DNA of 64,000 bases, from NCBI RefSeq assembly GCF_902728235.1, contig NZ_CACVBO010000001.1:868001-932000 (forward strand), in the 5' to 3' direction. The stretch is from Lentimonas sp. CC4 (GTDB taxonomy: Bacteria > Verrucomicrobiota > Verrucomicrobiia > Opitutales > Coraliomargaritaceae). Made by a program: the position numbers and the translations under genes. The notes under the pieces were generated by a model, which worked only from the letters and a program-made list of their open reading frames with translations, ran no database searches and was not told the DNA's origin. Of the stretch, positions 20,373 through 29,230 are shown one piece after another. The stretch's first letter is position 1, and every line of letters begins with the position of its first letter.

Positions 20373-20649
20373 TTACGCACTCAGCCGACAAGCCGAGACA
20401 GACATCGAAGCCATACTCGATTACATCGCTCAAGACGACCCCGTCTCGGCAGTCGCCTTCTACGAGTCTCTGGATAGGCTCTTCCGGCGCTTGGCCGATT
20501 TCCCCAAGATCGGACGCGAGCGAAATGAGATCAGTATTGGCCTACGCTCGATACCAACCGGCCGCTATGTCATCTATTTCGAGCAAGAAAACCCAGTGCA
20601 AATCGTCCGAGTGCTGCATTCTGCCCTCGAACTCGACGATGCATGGTAG
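20365..20649 (+). CDS. parE: ParE/RelE-family toxin
   Basis: A 94-residue toxin of the ParE/RelE superfamily with the usual motifs (AETDIEAILDYIAQDDP, FYESLDRLFRRLADFPKIG, SIPTGRYVIYFE, IVRVLHSA). ParE members poison DNA gyrase. The gene starts with GTG at 20365 inside the antitoxin gene, so its translation is coupled to parD. Full length and apparently intact. Confidence 0.92.
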   Translation: MSDYALSRQAETDIEAILDYIAQDDPVSAVAFYESLDRLFRRLADFPKIGRERNEISIGLRSIPTGRYVIYFEQENPVQIVRVLHSALELDDAW

Positions 20650-20737
20650 CTACTGGTAAGACCCCGAAACAGAGTTTCGAGGCTACGATCATTGGAGATC
20701 GAACCTGCCGAAATGGACAAGAGTGTCCATACTCCAC

Positions 20738-20772
20738 AAAAAAGCGGCGAGGCACACTGGCCTCACCGCTTT
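20738..20772 (-). terminator. Rho-independent terminator of carA
   Basis: Arms 20741-20753 and 20760-20772 pair over 13 bp with one G-U, with a 6-base loop. On the minus strand they are followed by a T-run (20738-20743). It lies 22 bases past the carA stop. Confidence 0.85.
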
Positions 20773-20794
20773 AGAAAAATACTACTGCAAGCGC

Positions 20795-21955
20795 TTACTT
20801 CGCGTTCGCTGCAACCAGCTTGTAGAAATCTACAAACAGGGCATCGGCATCGTTCGGGCCAGGTGCGGCTTCGGGGTGATACTGCACGGAGAAGACGGGC
20901 TTGTCCTTGAGGCGTAGGCCTTCGACGGTTTCGTCGTTCAAGTTGATTTCAGTCACAATCGCGCCTGCGGCTTCCAACTCTTCGCGAGTGGAGGCGAAAC
21001 CGTGATTCTGCGCAGTGATCGACACCTTGCCAGTTTCGAGGTTCTTGACTGGCTGATTACCACCGCGGTGGCCGAATTTCAGCTTAAAGGTCTTTGCACC
21101 GATCGCGTGCGTGATGATCTGGTGGCCGAGGCAAATACCGAATGTTGGGTAAAGCTCGATCAACTCCTTCACGGTCGCGTGCGCGTAATCGACTGCACTT
21201 GGATCACCAGGGCCATTTGAAAGGAAGACGCCGTCTGGGCTGATCGCTTTGATCTCTTCTGCAGTCGCTGTCGCAGGAAAGACGTGCACATCAAAACCGT
21301 GGTGCTGCAATTTACGATAGATCGAGAACTTACCACCAAAGTCCAATGCAGCCACTTTGTAGCGCTTGGTTGGAGCCGCATCACTGAGCAACTGAGTGCC
21401 CACAACCGTGAACGGAGTGGATTGCTTACGCTCAGGATCCCACTCATAGGCTTCCTTAGCAGTCACTTCCTTAACGAAGTCGACACCGACGAGACCGCCG
21501 AAGTCCTTGGCACGTTGCACCGCTTCTTCGTCTGTAATGTCCTCAGTGCTGATGCAGGCCTTGAGCGCACCAGACACGCGGAGCTTCTTAGTGATCGCAC
21601 GAGTATCGACACCTTCGATGCCGGGAATACCAGCTTCTGCCAAGTAGTCTTGGATTGAAGTATTGCTGCGCCAGTTACTCGCAACTGGGCTGACTTCGCG
21701 AACGATAAAGCCTTTGACCTTCGGACCATCGGACTCAACGTCGTCTGGGCAAATGCCATAGTTGCCGATCTGCACCGCAGTCATTGTGACGATTTGAGAG
21801 AAATAAGAAGGGTCGGTCAGGATCTCCTGATAGCCCGTCATACTAGTGTTAAAGCAGGCTTCGCCTACATTAGTCGCTACGGCACCAAAGGCGCGGCCAC
21901 GGAAAATAGTTCCGTCTTCAAATGCGATGATTCCAGTTTGTGTCGTTTTAGCCAT
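20795..21955 (-). CDS. carA: Carbamoyl-phosphate synthase small (glutaminase) subunit
   Basis: CarA hydrolyses glutamine and feeds ammonia to CarB for pyrimidine and arginine synthesis. The 386 residues begin at ATG 21955 ([18 protein letters not shown]). The N-terminal CPSase small-chain domain is followed by a class I amidotransferase with the nucleophile in FGICLGHQ and the HPE of the triad in [10 protein letters not shown]. carB is not in the window. The gene is bounded by two terminators and so is monocistronic. Confidence 0.96.
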   Translation of the reverse strand: MAKTTQTGIIAFEDGTIFRGRAFGAVATNVGEACFNTSMTGYQEILTDPSYFSQIVTMTAVQIGNYGICPDDVESDGPKVKGFIVREVSPVASNWRSNTSIQDYLAEAGIPGIEGVDTRAITKKLRVSGALKACISTEDITDEEAVQRAKDFGGLVGVDFVKEVTAKEAYEWDPERKQSTPFTVVGTQLLSDAAPTKRYKVAALDFGGKFSIYRKLQHHGFDVHVFPATATAEEIKAISPDGVFLSNGPGDPSAVDYAHATVKELIELYPTFGICLGHQIITHAIGAKTFKLKFGHRGGNQPVKNLETGKVSITAQNHGFASTREELEAAGAIVTEINLNDETVEGLRLKDKPVFSVQYHPEAAPGPNDADALFVDFYKLVAANAK

Positions 21956-22006
21956 GTTAGCGGAGGAGCAAAAAGAGAATTCGCCAGCATGCAAGCCTTG
22001 GCGCAC

Positions 22007-22037
22007 AAAAAAGCCGCGCTCATTGCTGAGCGCGGCT
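22007..22037 (-). terminator. Rho-independent terminator of the sulfatase gene
   Basis: A perfect 11-bp stem (22012-22022 with 22027-22037), tetraloop TTGC, and on the minus strand a run of T at 22007-22012. It sits between the sulfatase stop and the carA start and should insulate carA. Confidence 0.88.
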
Positions 22038-22062
22038 GAAAAATCGAAAGAGTCGAATCAGT

Positions 22063-23616
22063 CTAGTTACCGACAGGCGCATTCAGCATCTGCTCCATCA
22101 CTTGATCGAGCGAGAAAGTCGCCGCCTTCATGCGTGGTGGATACTCCTTGAAAGTCTGTAAGAACTCGCCGACATACGTCTGAGCGGGCACCAAGAGATA
22201 CGCTCGGTCGAGCAACCAATCGTAGTAGGTGTTTGATGTAATAGGCGCACGCTCATAAGGATCGCGACGAACATTTAGGATCAATGGAATGCGTAGTGGC
22301 ACGAATGGCTCCATCCATGCGCGGAAACCAGCTTCAGTCTTCTGCTCCATGAAGATCAACTTCCATTGCTCATAGCGCAACGCAGTCAAATCGCCATCAT
22401 CCGAAAAGTAGAAAATCTCACTGCGAGGGCTTGGCACGCCTTGAGGATCCTTCAGGTGATCCATCAAGTTATAACCATCAAGGTGGATCTTATAGTCACG
22501 CCCTAGCGCGCTTGATGTATAGCCATCCAGCAAGTCTTCCTTGAGATCGGCATCACCTGCAGCTGCGACGAATGTCGGCAACCAGTCCATGTGATGCACC
22601 ACGCCATTACTGACAGAACCGGGCTCCACGACTCCAGGCCAGCGAACCAAGCAGGGCACGCGCCAGCCGCCCTCCCAGTTGGTGTTCTTCTCACCGCGGA
22701 ATGGTGTCGCAGCGGCATCGGGCCACGTGTTGTAGTGCGGACCATTATCAGTCGAGTAGTGAATAATCGTATTATCAGCGATACCCAGCTCGTCGATCAC
22801 TGCGAGAAACTCACCAATGTGCATGTCATGCTCGATCATGCCGCAAGTATATACATCAGCCAGAGGGTTCTTCGCCTTGATCGCTGCTAGCTTCTCTTCG
22901 CTCACGTGTGTGCGAAAGTGCATGCGTGTGCCACTCCACCAGACAAACCATGGCTTGTCGGCTGCTTCTTGACGACGAATGAAGTCAATTGCACGAGCAA
23001 CCGTGTCATCATCCACTGTTTCCATGCGCTTCTTAGTCAACGGACCGGTATCTTCGATCTTACCGTCTGCGAAGGAATGAATCACACCGCGTGGGCCGAA
23101 CTTCTTACGAAACTCTGGATCTTTCGGATAATCTTCATTTTCCGGCTCTTCCTCGGCGTTGAGGTGGTAAAGGTTACCATAAAATTCATCAAAACCGTGA
23201 TTGGTTGGTAGGTGCTCGTCGCGGTCACCGAGGTGATTCTTACCGAACTGCCCCGTGGCATAGCCGTGATCCTTCAGCAGCACCGCAATCGTTGGGTCGA
23301 GTTCGTTGATCCCTTGAGCCGCGCCCGGTAGGCCGACTTTAGAGAGACCCGTGCGAAACACACTCTGCCCCAAAATAAATGAGGAACGGCCCGCGGTGCA
23401 GGACTGCTCACCATAGTAATCGGTAAATAGAATACCTTCGTCAGCGATACGGTCGATATTCGGCGTATGGTAGCCCATCATGCCGCGAGTGTATGCGCTG
23501 ATGTTAGATTGGCCGACATCGTCGCCCCAGATGACCAAAATATTTGGCTTATCGGCTGCTTGGGCGAAGCTCATCGAAGCTAGGCCCACCGCCAGTGTGA
23601 ACAGTGTTTTTTTCAT
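22063..23616 (-). CDS. Secreted Cys-type sulfatase (arylsulfatase A-like)
   Basis: Type I sulfatases cleave sulfate esters using a formylglycine made from a Cys. The 517-residue product starts at ATG 23616 with a signal peptide cleaved near AQA-ADKPN. The metal-binding DD is at 32-33 (IWGDDVG) and the maturation motif is C73-T-A-G-R77 (C-x-A-x-R rather than the commoner C-x-P-x-R). Conserved GKNHLG, HGFDEFYG and STDNG blocks follow. It is clearly paralogous to the sulfatase at 32755. The substrate is unknown; sulfated marine polysaccharide is a guess from the lineage. Confidence 0.92.
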   Translation of the reverse strand: MKKTLFTLAVGLASMSFAQAADKPNILVIWGDDVGQSNISAYTRGMMGYHTPNIDRIADEGILFTDYYGEQSCTAGRSSFILGQSVFRTGLSKVGLPGAAQGINELDPTIAVLLKDHGYATGQFGKNHLGDRDEHLPTNHGFDEFYGNLYHLNAEEEPENEDYPKDPEFRKKFGPRGVIHSFADGKIEDTGPLTKKRMETVDDDTVARAIDFIRRQEAADKPWFVWWSGTRMHFRTHVSEEKLAAIKAKNPLADVYTCGMIEHDMHIGEFLAVIDELGIADNTIIHYSTDNGPHYNTWPDAAATPFRGEKNTNWEGGWRVPCLVRWPGVVEPGSVSNGVVHHMDWLPTFVAAAGDADLKEDLLDGYTSSALGRDYKIHLDGYNLMDHLKDPQGVPSPRSEIFYFSDDGDLTALRYEQWKLIFMEQKTEAGFRAWMEPFVPLRIPLILNVRRDPYERAPITSNTYYDWLLDRAYLLVPAQTYVGEFLQTFKEYPPRMKAATFSLDQVMEQMLNAPVGN

Positions 23617-23833
23617 AGTTATAGTGAGGGTTTTTCTCAAACGCACAGAAGCAGAACGAATCGTATGCTTCCTGCACGAAAGGGTGAAGCTAACTAGTTA
23701 CAAGGCCTCTTCATCAATTGCAATTGCGCAGGGCACTTTATACAAGAATTCTGCCCATTTTAATGGCCACTTTAACCAATAAATAACCTTACGTGTTTGA
23801 ATCTGCAGACGGTTCACCTACTCTCACAAATCT

Positions 23834-24805
23834 ATGAGCACCGCCCTCCCTAAAATCCTTGAACTCAGCAAGCGCATGCAGACGTCGATCATCGGTCAGC
23901 CTGCAGTCGTCGAGCGCCTGCTGCTCACCCTACTGTGCAATGGCAATGTGCTCGTTGAAGGCTTGCCCGGTCTCGCGAAAACGCGCGCCGTTAAAAGCCT
24001 CGCGCAAAATATGGAGGCCGACTTCAGTCGCATCCAATTCACGCCCGACCTACTGCCATCCGATATCACTGGCTCCGAAGTCTATCTGGGCGAAGACGCC
24101 GCTGAGCGCTTCGCGTTTCAACAAGGCCCCATCTTCGCCAACATTGTGCTCGCCGACGAAATCAACCGCGCCCCCGCAAAGGTGCAAGCCGCCCTGCTCG
24201 AAGCAATGGAAGAGCGCCAAGTCACGGTCGCCAGCAATTCGCACAAGTTGCCCGACCTCTTCATGGTCATGGCCACGCAGAATCCGATCGAGCAAGAAGG
24301 CACCTACCCGCTGCCTGAAGCACAGATGGACCGCTTTCTGCTACACGTCTATATCGACCACCCCGATCCAGCCTCCGAACTGGAAATCCTACGCCTCGTG
24401 CGTAACGAAGGTGGCGGCCACAATAACAAAGCGTCCGCGGAACCACTCGCTCAGGAGGTCGTCTTTACCGCCCGCGAAGAGATTGCACAAGTCAGCATCG
24501 CAGAATCACTTGAACGCTATATCGTCGACATCGTCGCAGCCACCCGCGGGCAAAATACCGCCGGCGAGTCCGTTGCTAAATACATTCAAGTCGGCGTCAG
24601 CCCACGCGGCTCGATCGCCCTCGACAAATGCGCCCGTGGACATGCCTGGCTACAGGGCCGCGACCATGTCACCGTCGAAGACATCCGCGCCATCGCTGGC
24701 GATTGCCTACGCCACCGCCTAGTGCTCAGCTTCGAAGCCAACGCCGACGGCGTCACCACCAACGACGTCATCGATACGTTGTTAAAGAACGTCGCGATTG
24801 CGTAA
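23834..24805 (+). CDS. MoxR-family AAA+ ATPase
   Basis: A 323-residue chaperone-like ATPase that heads the Bat operon. Walker A is G43-LPGLAKT50 and Walker B ends at D108-E109 (NIVLADEINRAPAK). Sensor and lid regions are complete. MoxR proteins work with DUF58 and VWA partners encoded downstream, as here, in envelope stress or metal-insertion functions that are not fully defined. Confidence 0.95.
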   Translation: MSTALPKILELSKRMQTSIIGQPAVVERLLLTLLCNGNVLVEGLPGLAKTRAVKSLAQNMEADFSRIQFTPDLLPSDITGSEVYLGEDAAERFAFQQGPIFANIVLADEINRAPAKVQAALLEAMEERQVTVASNSHKLPDLFMVMATQNPIEQEGTYPLPEAQMDRFLLHVYIDHPDPASELEILRLVRNEGGGHNNKASAEPLAQEVVFTAREEIAQVSIAESLERYIVDIVAATRGQNTAGESVAKYIQVGVSPRGSIALDKCARGHAWLQGRDHVTVEDIRAIAGDCLRHRLVLSFEANADGVTTNDVIDTLLKNVAIA

Positions 24806-24865
24806 TTCTCCTACCACCGGTCATGATTTGTGAACAGCATATCGAAGAGAGTTCGCGCCCCCAAC

Positions 24866-25001
24866 GTAGGGGCTTTGCTTGCCGTTTCGACAGGCTCAAG
24901 GCCCTGAGCTTGTCGAAGGGCGAAGACCGCGCACTGCCGACAGGCACACGAAATTTCGTAACGTCTCCTGCCTTCGCGGTTCGCGCAAGCACGCCCCCTA
25001 C
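24866..25001. repeat. REP pair (BIME, subtype B) with a nested repeat
   Basis: The left REP starts GTAGGGGCTTTGCTTG (24866-24881), is interrupted by a 39-base palindromic repeat (24882-24920, core CGACAGGCTCAAGG / CCTGAGCTTGTCG), and resumes with CGAAGACCGCG (24921-24931). A degenerate inverted REP ends in CTAC at 25001. The unit lies between the MoxR and DUF58 genes and shares its flank (CATGATTTGTGAA) with the BIME at 43667. Confidence 0.85.
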
Positions 25002-25008
25002 AAAGCTC

Positions 25009-25060
25009 TCAGCCCTCCCACCTCAGGTCTCAGCTCTCAGGTCTCAGCTCTCAGCTCTCT
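25009..25060. repeat. Pyrimidine-rich heptamer array upstream of the DUF58 gene
   Basis: Period-7 units (CTCTCAG, GTCTCAG, CTCTCAG) end a few bases before the ATG at 25067 and leave no room for a conventional purine-rich ribosome-binding site. Confidence 0.8.
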
Positions 25061-25066
25061 TAACAA

Positions 25067-26035
25067 ATGAACTGGAACCTACTAAAGCGTAAGAAAGCCA
25101 AAGCCGAATCGACCTCCGGCGCTTACGCAGAGCTAGATCAGCTCATCCGGCTCCGCTTTGAGACGCAGGACTTTTCGCTACGCCCCACGCAGCCAGTCTC
25201 CAGCGTGCTCAGTGGTCGTTATGGCTCCAAACTACGCGGCCGCGGCATGGACTTCGTCGAAATCCGCCGCTATCTGCCTGGCGACGACACGCGCACCATG
25301 GATTGGAAAGTCACGGCTCGCACCCGCCAACCGCATGTGCGGGTTTGCGCCGAAGAGAAAGACCGCGCCGTGCTGATGATTGTTGACCAGCGGCAGAACA
25401 TGTTTTTCGGCACGAAGCGGCAGATGAAATCCGTCACCGCCGCCGAGTGCGGCGCCGTCGGCGTCTGGCGTGCCCTCGCATCCGGCGATCGTGCGGGCGC
25501 CATTGTTTTCAACGATAGCGAAATCGCCGCCGTCAGGCCACAACGCAGCGAAGCCAACGCGATGACGATTCTCGGGCATATTGTGCGCATGAATCACGCA
25601 CTCAAAGTCGACGCCGACCAGCAGCCCAATCCCAATGCATTCAACAACGCACTCCGCCGCGCCGCTCAAATCGCCACACACGACGTATTAATTGTCATCG
25701 TCTCCGACATGGCCGGTGTCGACGCAGACAGCGAACGCCTCGTCGCGCAAATGGCCGCCCACAACGACGTGCTCACCCTCATGACTCACGACCACTCACG
25801 CATCGACGCCTTCAATGATGCACTCAACGTATCCGATGGCACACAGCAAACCGAAGTCAACTTCACCGACAAAACCACCCGCGACCATTTAAAATCCGAC
25901 TTTGACCTAGAACAGCACAAACTAGAAAAGCACCTACGCCGACTCGCCGCGCCCATGCTCATGATCAGCAACGGCGAAGACACCGTGACCCAACTACGCC
26001 GCCAACTAGGCGTGCCCGTTTTAAAGAAAACGTAG
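25067..26035 (+). CDS. DUF58 domain-containing protein
   Basis: A 322-residue soluble DUF58 protein of the Bat operon, with the family block GRGMDFVEIRRYLPGDDTR followed by MDWKVTARTRQPHVR and a VWA-like second half (VLMIVDQRQNMFFGT). It probably acts as an adaptor for the MoxR ATPase. Its stop TAG (26033-26035) is supplied by the GTAG head of the REP that follows, so the native C-terminus may have been altered by REP insertion. Confidence 0.92.
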   Translation: MNWNLLKRKKAKAESTSGAYAELDQLIRLRFETQDFSLRPTQPVSSVLSGRYGSKLRGRGMDFVEIRRYLPGDDTRTMDWKVTARTRQPHVRVCAEEKDRAVLMIVDQRQNMFFGTKRQMKSVTAAECGAVGVWRALASGDRAGAIVFNDSEIAAVRPQRSEANAMTILGHIVRMNHALKVDADQQPNPNAFNNALRRAAQIATHDVLIVIVSDMAGVDADSERLVAQMAAHNDVLTLMTHDHSRIDAFNDALNVSDGTQQTEVNFTDKTTRDHLKSDFDLEQHKLEKHLRRLAAPMLMISNGEDTVTQLRRQLGVPVLKKT

Positions 26036-26174
26036 GGGCTTTGCTTGCGAAGCCCGCGACAACACCACAACGCCACACACCACCAAAACCCTTCGAAACC
26101 ACCACAAAGCACCCACCTTCTCGAACAACCGAGCCCACCTGCACATTCGCGGGCTTCGCGAGCAAAGCCCCTAC
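26032..26174. repeat. REP pair (BIME, subtype A) left of the RAYT gene
   Basis: The left REP (26032-26058) reads GTAGGGGCTTTGCTTG then CGAAGCCCGCG. The right REP (26148-26174) is its reverse complement apart from one or two bases. Between them is an ~89-base core rich in ACCACA. Each REP forms an imperfect hairpin (GGGCTT / AAGCCC) headed by GTAG, the tetranucleotide known to be recognised by REP-associated transposases. Confidence 0.92.
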
Positions 26175-26195
26175 AAAAAAAAGAATCACAAAAAA

Positions 26196-26765
26196 ATGAA
26201 ACCACGGCCCATACGTAAAACAGACAATCTACGCATCGGTCGTGTCTCCATTCCACATGCGCGGTATTTCATGACACTCTGCACCGAATCCAGAAAAACA
26301 AACCTCACTAACCCATTAACTGCCACCGCCATCCTCAATGCCTGGCGCGCACAGCACTCCACCCACGACTACACCTTTCACTGCGCGACGATCATGCCCG
26401 ATCACATTCATTGGCTCTGCACTTTAGGCACACGACTCACACTCGCTCAAATCATCAGCAAATTCAAAACAAAGACCAAAGGTGCGATGGAGCAAGCAAA
26501 GCTCACATGGCAGCGCAACTACCATGACCATCGCCTTCGCGCCGACGACGCACTGGAACCATTCAGTAAATATATCTTCCTCAACCCATACCGTAAGCAG
26601 CTCTTATCAATCAACCAGACATGGCCGCACTGGAGATTAAGTCGCGACTATACGCCCGAATTCACTTTAGCCTTAAACAGCAACCAAGGCCCACAACCCG
26701 AATGGCTTTCCGAAACACCGACACTCCAAGAAATCATCGACAATGATTTAGGACGCAATACGTAG
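26196..26765 (+). CDS. REP-associated tyrosine transposase (RAYT, Y1/HUH family)
   Basis: A 189-residue single-strand DNA nuclease-like protein of the TnpA_REP/IS200-related family. The HUH motif is H70-I-H72 in MPDHIHWL and the catalytic Tyr is probably Y126 in KYIFLNP. The family block WQRNYHDHRLR precedes it. It lies inside the Bat operon with a BIME of the same REP family on each side, the classic context for a RAYT acting on its own REPs. Its TAG stop (26763-26765) is again within the GTAG of the adjacent REP. The reading frame is intact. Confidence 0.93.
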   Translation: MKPRPIRKTDNLRIGRVSIPHARYFMTLCTESRKTNLTNPLTATAILNAWRAQHSTHDYTFHCATIMPDHIHWLCTLGTRLTLAQIISKFKTKTKGAMEQAKLTWQRNYHDHRLRADDALEPFSKYIFLNPYRKQLLSINQTWPHWRLSRDYTPEFTLALNSNQGPQPEWLSETPTLQEIIDNDLGRNT

Positions 26766-26906
26766 GGGCTTTGCTTGCGAAGCCCGCGACACCACGAAAC
26801 ATCCCAAGCGCCAAAAAACCTTTCGCCACCACCACAACGCACCGTAGGACTCACCGTCCATCGTAATCACTTGCACATTCGCGGTCTTCGCGAGCAAAGC
26901 CCCTAC
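26762..26906. repeat. REP pair (BIME, subtype A) right of the RAYT gene
   Basis: The left REP (26762-26788) is identical to that at 26032. The right REP (26880-26906) reads CGCGGTCTTCGCGAGC then AAAGCCCCTAC. The core is related to but diverged from the left-hand BIME. It separates the RAYT from the DUF4381 gene. Confidence 0.92.
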
Positions 26907-26932
26907 GATTTAAACAAATTAAAACCGAACCC

Positions 26933-27367
26933 TTGGAACCCGACTCACAAAGCCTCAGCAATCTGCACGACATCGTCGTGCCTGCTGCCCCTAGCTTCTG
27001 GCCACCGGCCAGCGGGTTTTGGATACTCATCGCCCTGGTTCTCATGCTACTGATCTCCGCGGCATGGTGCATCACTCAATCGCGCCGACGCAACGCCTAC
27101 CGTCGCGCAGGACTCACACTACTGGAATCGGCCACGACCGCTTACGAAATTAACGTTGTGCTCAAACGCGTTGCGCTCGCCGTGTTCCCTCGGGAACAGG
27201 TCGCCGCCCTCCATGGTGAGGACTGGATACGGTTCATGCAGGCCACCTGCCCTGGCGAACAATTCGAGCCACTCAGTCAATCGGACGAAGCCACGCCCGC
27301 CACCGAATCCATTCGTGCCAGCGCTCGCACATGGATTCGCAAACACCAAGCCCAAGCTGCCAAGTGA
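26933..27367 (+). CDS. DUF4381 domain-containing membrane protein
   Basis: A 144-residue protein with one membrane helix (about 26-48) preceded by the family-typical LHDIVVPAAPSFWPPASG and followed by a cytosolic tail with FPREQVAALHG. DUF4381 proteins are regular members of MoxR-VWA operons. The start used is TTG at 26933, the first plausible start after the REP; the insertion may have removed the original start. It overlaps the next gene as GTGA. Confidence 0.85.
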   Translation: MEPDSQSLSNLHDIVVPAAPSFWPPASGFWILIALVLMLLISAAWCITQSRRRNAYRRAGLTLLESATTAYEINVVLKRVALAVFPREQVAALHGEDWIRFMQATCPGEQFEPLSQSDEATPATESIRASARTWIRKHQAQAAK

Positions 27368-28344
27368 TCTTACTCGCATATCCTTGGCTGCTCGTGCTGC
27401 TACTGCTGCCGCTCATCGCGCGTATGTTACTGCCAGCCTACCACCCGCAAAAGCCCGCACTCTGGGCACCGTGGTATGCGCGCGTCGTCAATTTACTCAA
27501 AGGCAGCCACGCTCCCAATAAACAGGCCGCGCCACAATCGCGCAGCCAACTCACACTCACATGGGCAATGTGGACCTTACTCGTGCTGGCACTCACACGC
27601 CCTCAATTCCTCGAAGAGCCGATCTCGCAGACCTTACCAACCCGTGACTTGCTACTCATCGTCGATCTATCCGGCTCCATGGAAGCCAGTGACTTTACCG
27701 CGCCCGACGGCGAAAAAATCGACCGTCTGACTGCCGTCAAATCGGTGCTCGATGAATTCCTCGAGCGCCGCCAAGGCGACCGCGTCGGGCTGATTGTCTT
27801 TGGTAATGCCCCTTTCGTGCAGGTGCCCTTCACTCAAGACCTCGATGCCTGCCGCATCTTACTGGAAGAAACCACTGTCCGCATGGCCGGCCCGCGCACC
27901 GTATTTGGCGATGCGATTGGCTTAGGCATTACTCTGTTTGAACGCAGCGAAGTCGAAGACCGCGTCATCATCGCACTGACCGATGGCAACGACACCGGCA
28001 GTAAAGTGCCACCTGCCGAAGCCGCTAAAATTGCTAAAGACCAAGACGTCCAGATCCACGTCGTCGGCGTCGGCGACCCCACCACGACTGGCGAAGATGC
28101 GCTCGACGAAGACGCTCTCACCACCGTGGCATCGACCACCGGCGGACAGTATTTCCACGCCAATGATCGCGACGAACTGGAATCCATCTACACCGAACTC
28201 GACCGTATCGACTCACGTGACATCGAGTCCGAAACCTATCGCCCACGCCGCGATCTGTTCTACTGGCCACTCGCAGCGATGCTAGCGCTCAGTTGCGCTC
28301 AAATGCTACTCAGCTCAACTCGAAAGGAGGCGCAACATGGCTGA
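27364..28344 (+). CDS. VWA-domain membrane protein (BatA-like)
   Basis: About 326 residues: an N-terminal helix (LLAYPWLLVLLLLPLIARM), a second helix near 60-80, a von Willebrand A domain with an intact MIDAS motif (IVDLSGSMEASD, then an ALTDGNDTG block), and a C-terminal anchor. GTG 27364 overlaps the upstream stop (GTGA) and is preferred over ATG 27331. BatA proteins are part of the Bat (Bacteroides aerotolerance) complex. Confidence 0.92.
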   Translation: MILLAYPWLLVLLLLPLIARMLLPAYHPQKPALWAPWYARVVNLLKGSHAPNKQAAPQSRSQLTLTWAMWTLLVLALTRPQFLEEPISQTLPTRDLLLIVDLSGSMEASDFTAPDGEKIDRLTAVKSVLDEFLERRQGDRVGLIVFGNAPFVQVPFTQDLDACRILLEETTVRMAGPRTVFGDAIGLGITLFERSEVEDRVIIALTDGNDTGSKVPPAEAAKIAKDQDVQIHVVGVGDPTTTGEDALDEDALTTVASTTGGQYFHANDRDELESIYTELDRIDSRDIESETYRPRRDLFYWPLAAMLALSCAQMLLSSTRKEAQHG

Positions 28345-29230
28345 CTTTCACTTTCTACGACCATGGTGGTTACTTGCGATCCTGCCCTGTGCACTGCTGT
28401 GGCTACGCGCCTGGCAACAATCCACCTCACTCGGCAATCTTGCGAAGTCCGTCGATCCGCACCTGCTCAAGCACCTGCTAATTGATGCAAACTCGACCAA
28501 ACAGTTCCGACCACCTCACTTACTCGCAGCCACACTCGTATTATCGATACTCGCACTCGCGGGTCCGAGCTGGAAACAAACACCCGCGCCCTTTGCCGAT
28601 GCCCAAGCCGGCCTGTTCGTTATCTTACGCGTCAGCCCGACCATGCAAGCGACCGATGTGCAGCCCACGCGACTCGAGCGCGCGCGGCACAAACTCAGCG
28701 ACCTACTCGAAGCACGCGCCGGCACAGCCACCGGATTGATTGCCTACAATGGCAGCGCGCACCTCGTCATGCCGCTGACGAAAGATGACCGCATCATCAG
28801 CACCATGTCTGAAAGCCTCAGCCCCGAGATCATGCCCCGCGATGGCGATGCCTTAGGCGACGCGCTCCAACTCGCACACAGCTTTTTCGAACGTGCCAAC
28901 ATGGCTGGCTCGATTCTAGTCATCACCGATAGCGTCACTCAAAGCGACGGCCTCAGCAGTCCACTGCCGGTGCAGTTCTGGTCGATCCAGTCACCACAAG
29001 CCCCAGTCACACCCGAGATACAGACCGCAGCGCGCCAACTCAATGCCTCCGTCACCAAGCTCAGCATCGACGACACCGACGTGCAACAAATCGCCCGCCG
29101 TGCCCAATCCGACTTTGCCAACGCCAGCAACGATGCCCTCGGTAACCGTTGGCAAGATGGCGGCTATACACTGCTACCGCTGCTCGCCCTACTCTATTTG
29201 CTCAACTTTAGAAAGGGCTGGCAGCTATGA
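28337..29230 (+). CDS. VWA-domain membrane protein (BatB-like)
   Basis: A 297-residue second VWA protein that begins 8 bases inside the BatA-like gene. It has N-terminal helices and a C-terminal anchor (LLPLLALLYLLN). The MIDAS is degenerate: the DxSxS position reads ILRVSPTMQATD, so metal binding is doubtful. The stop overlaps the next start (ATGA). Confidence 0.88.
   Translation: MADFHFLRPWWLLAILPCALLWLRAWQQSTSLGNLAKSVDPHLLKHLLIDANSTKQFRPPHLLAATLVLSILALAGPSWKQTPAPFADAQAGLFVILRVSPTMQATDVQPTRLERARHKLSDLLEARAGTATGLIAYNGSAHLVMPLTKDDRIISTMSESLSPEIMPRDGDALGDALQLAHSFFERANMAGSILVITDSVTQSDGLSSPLPVQFWSIQSPQAPVTPEIQTAARQLNASVTKLSIDDTDVQQIARRAQSDFANASNDALGNRWQDGGYTLLPLLALLYLLNFRKGWQL

Noticed and set aside
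26196-26765. RAYT as a conventional insertion sequence (IS200/IS605)
   Set aside because: No IS605-type TnpB and no left/right end hairpins other than the REPs; the protein has the RAYT-type blocks instead.
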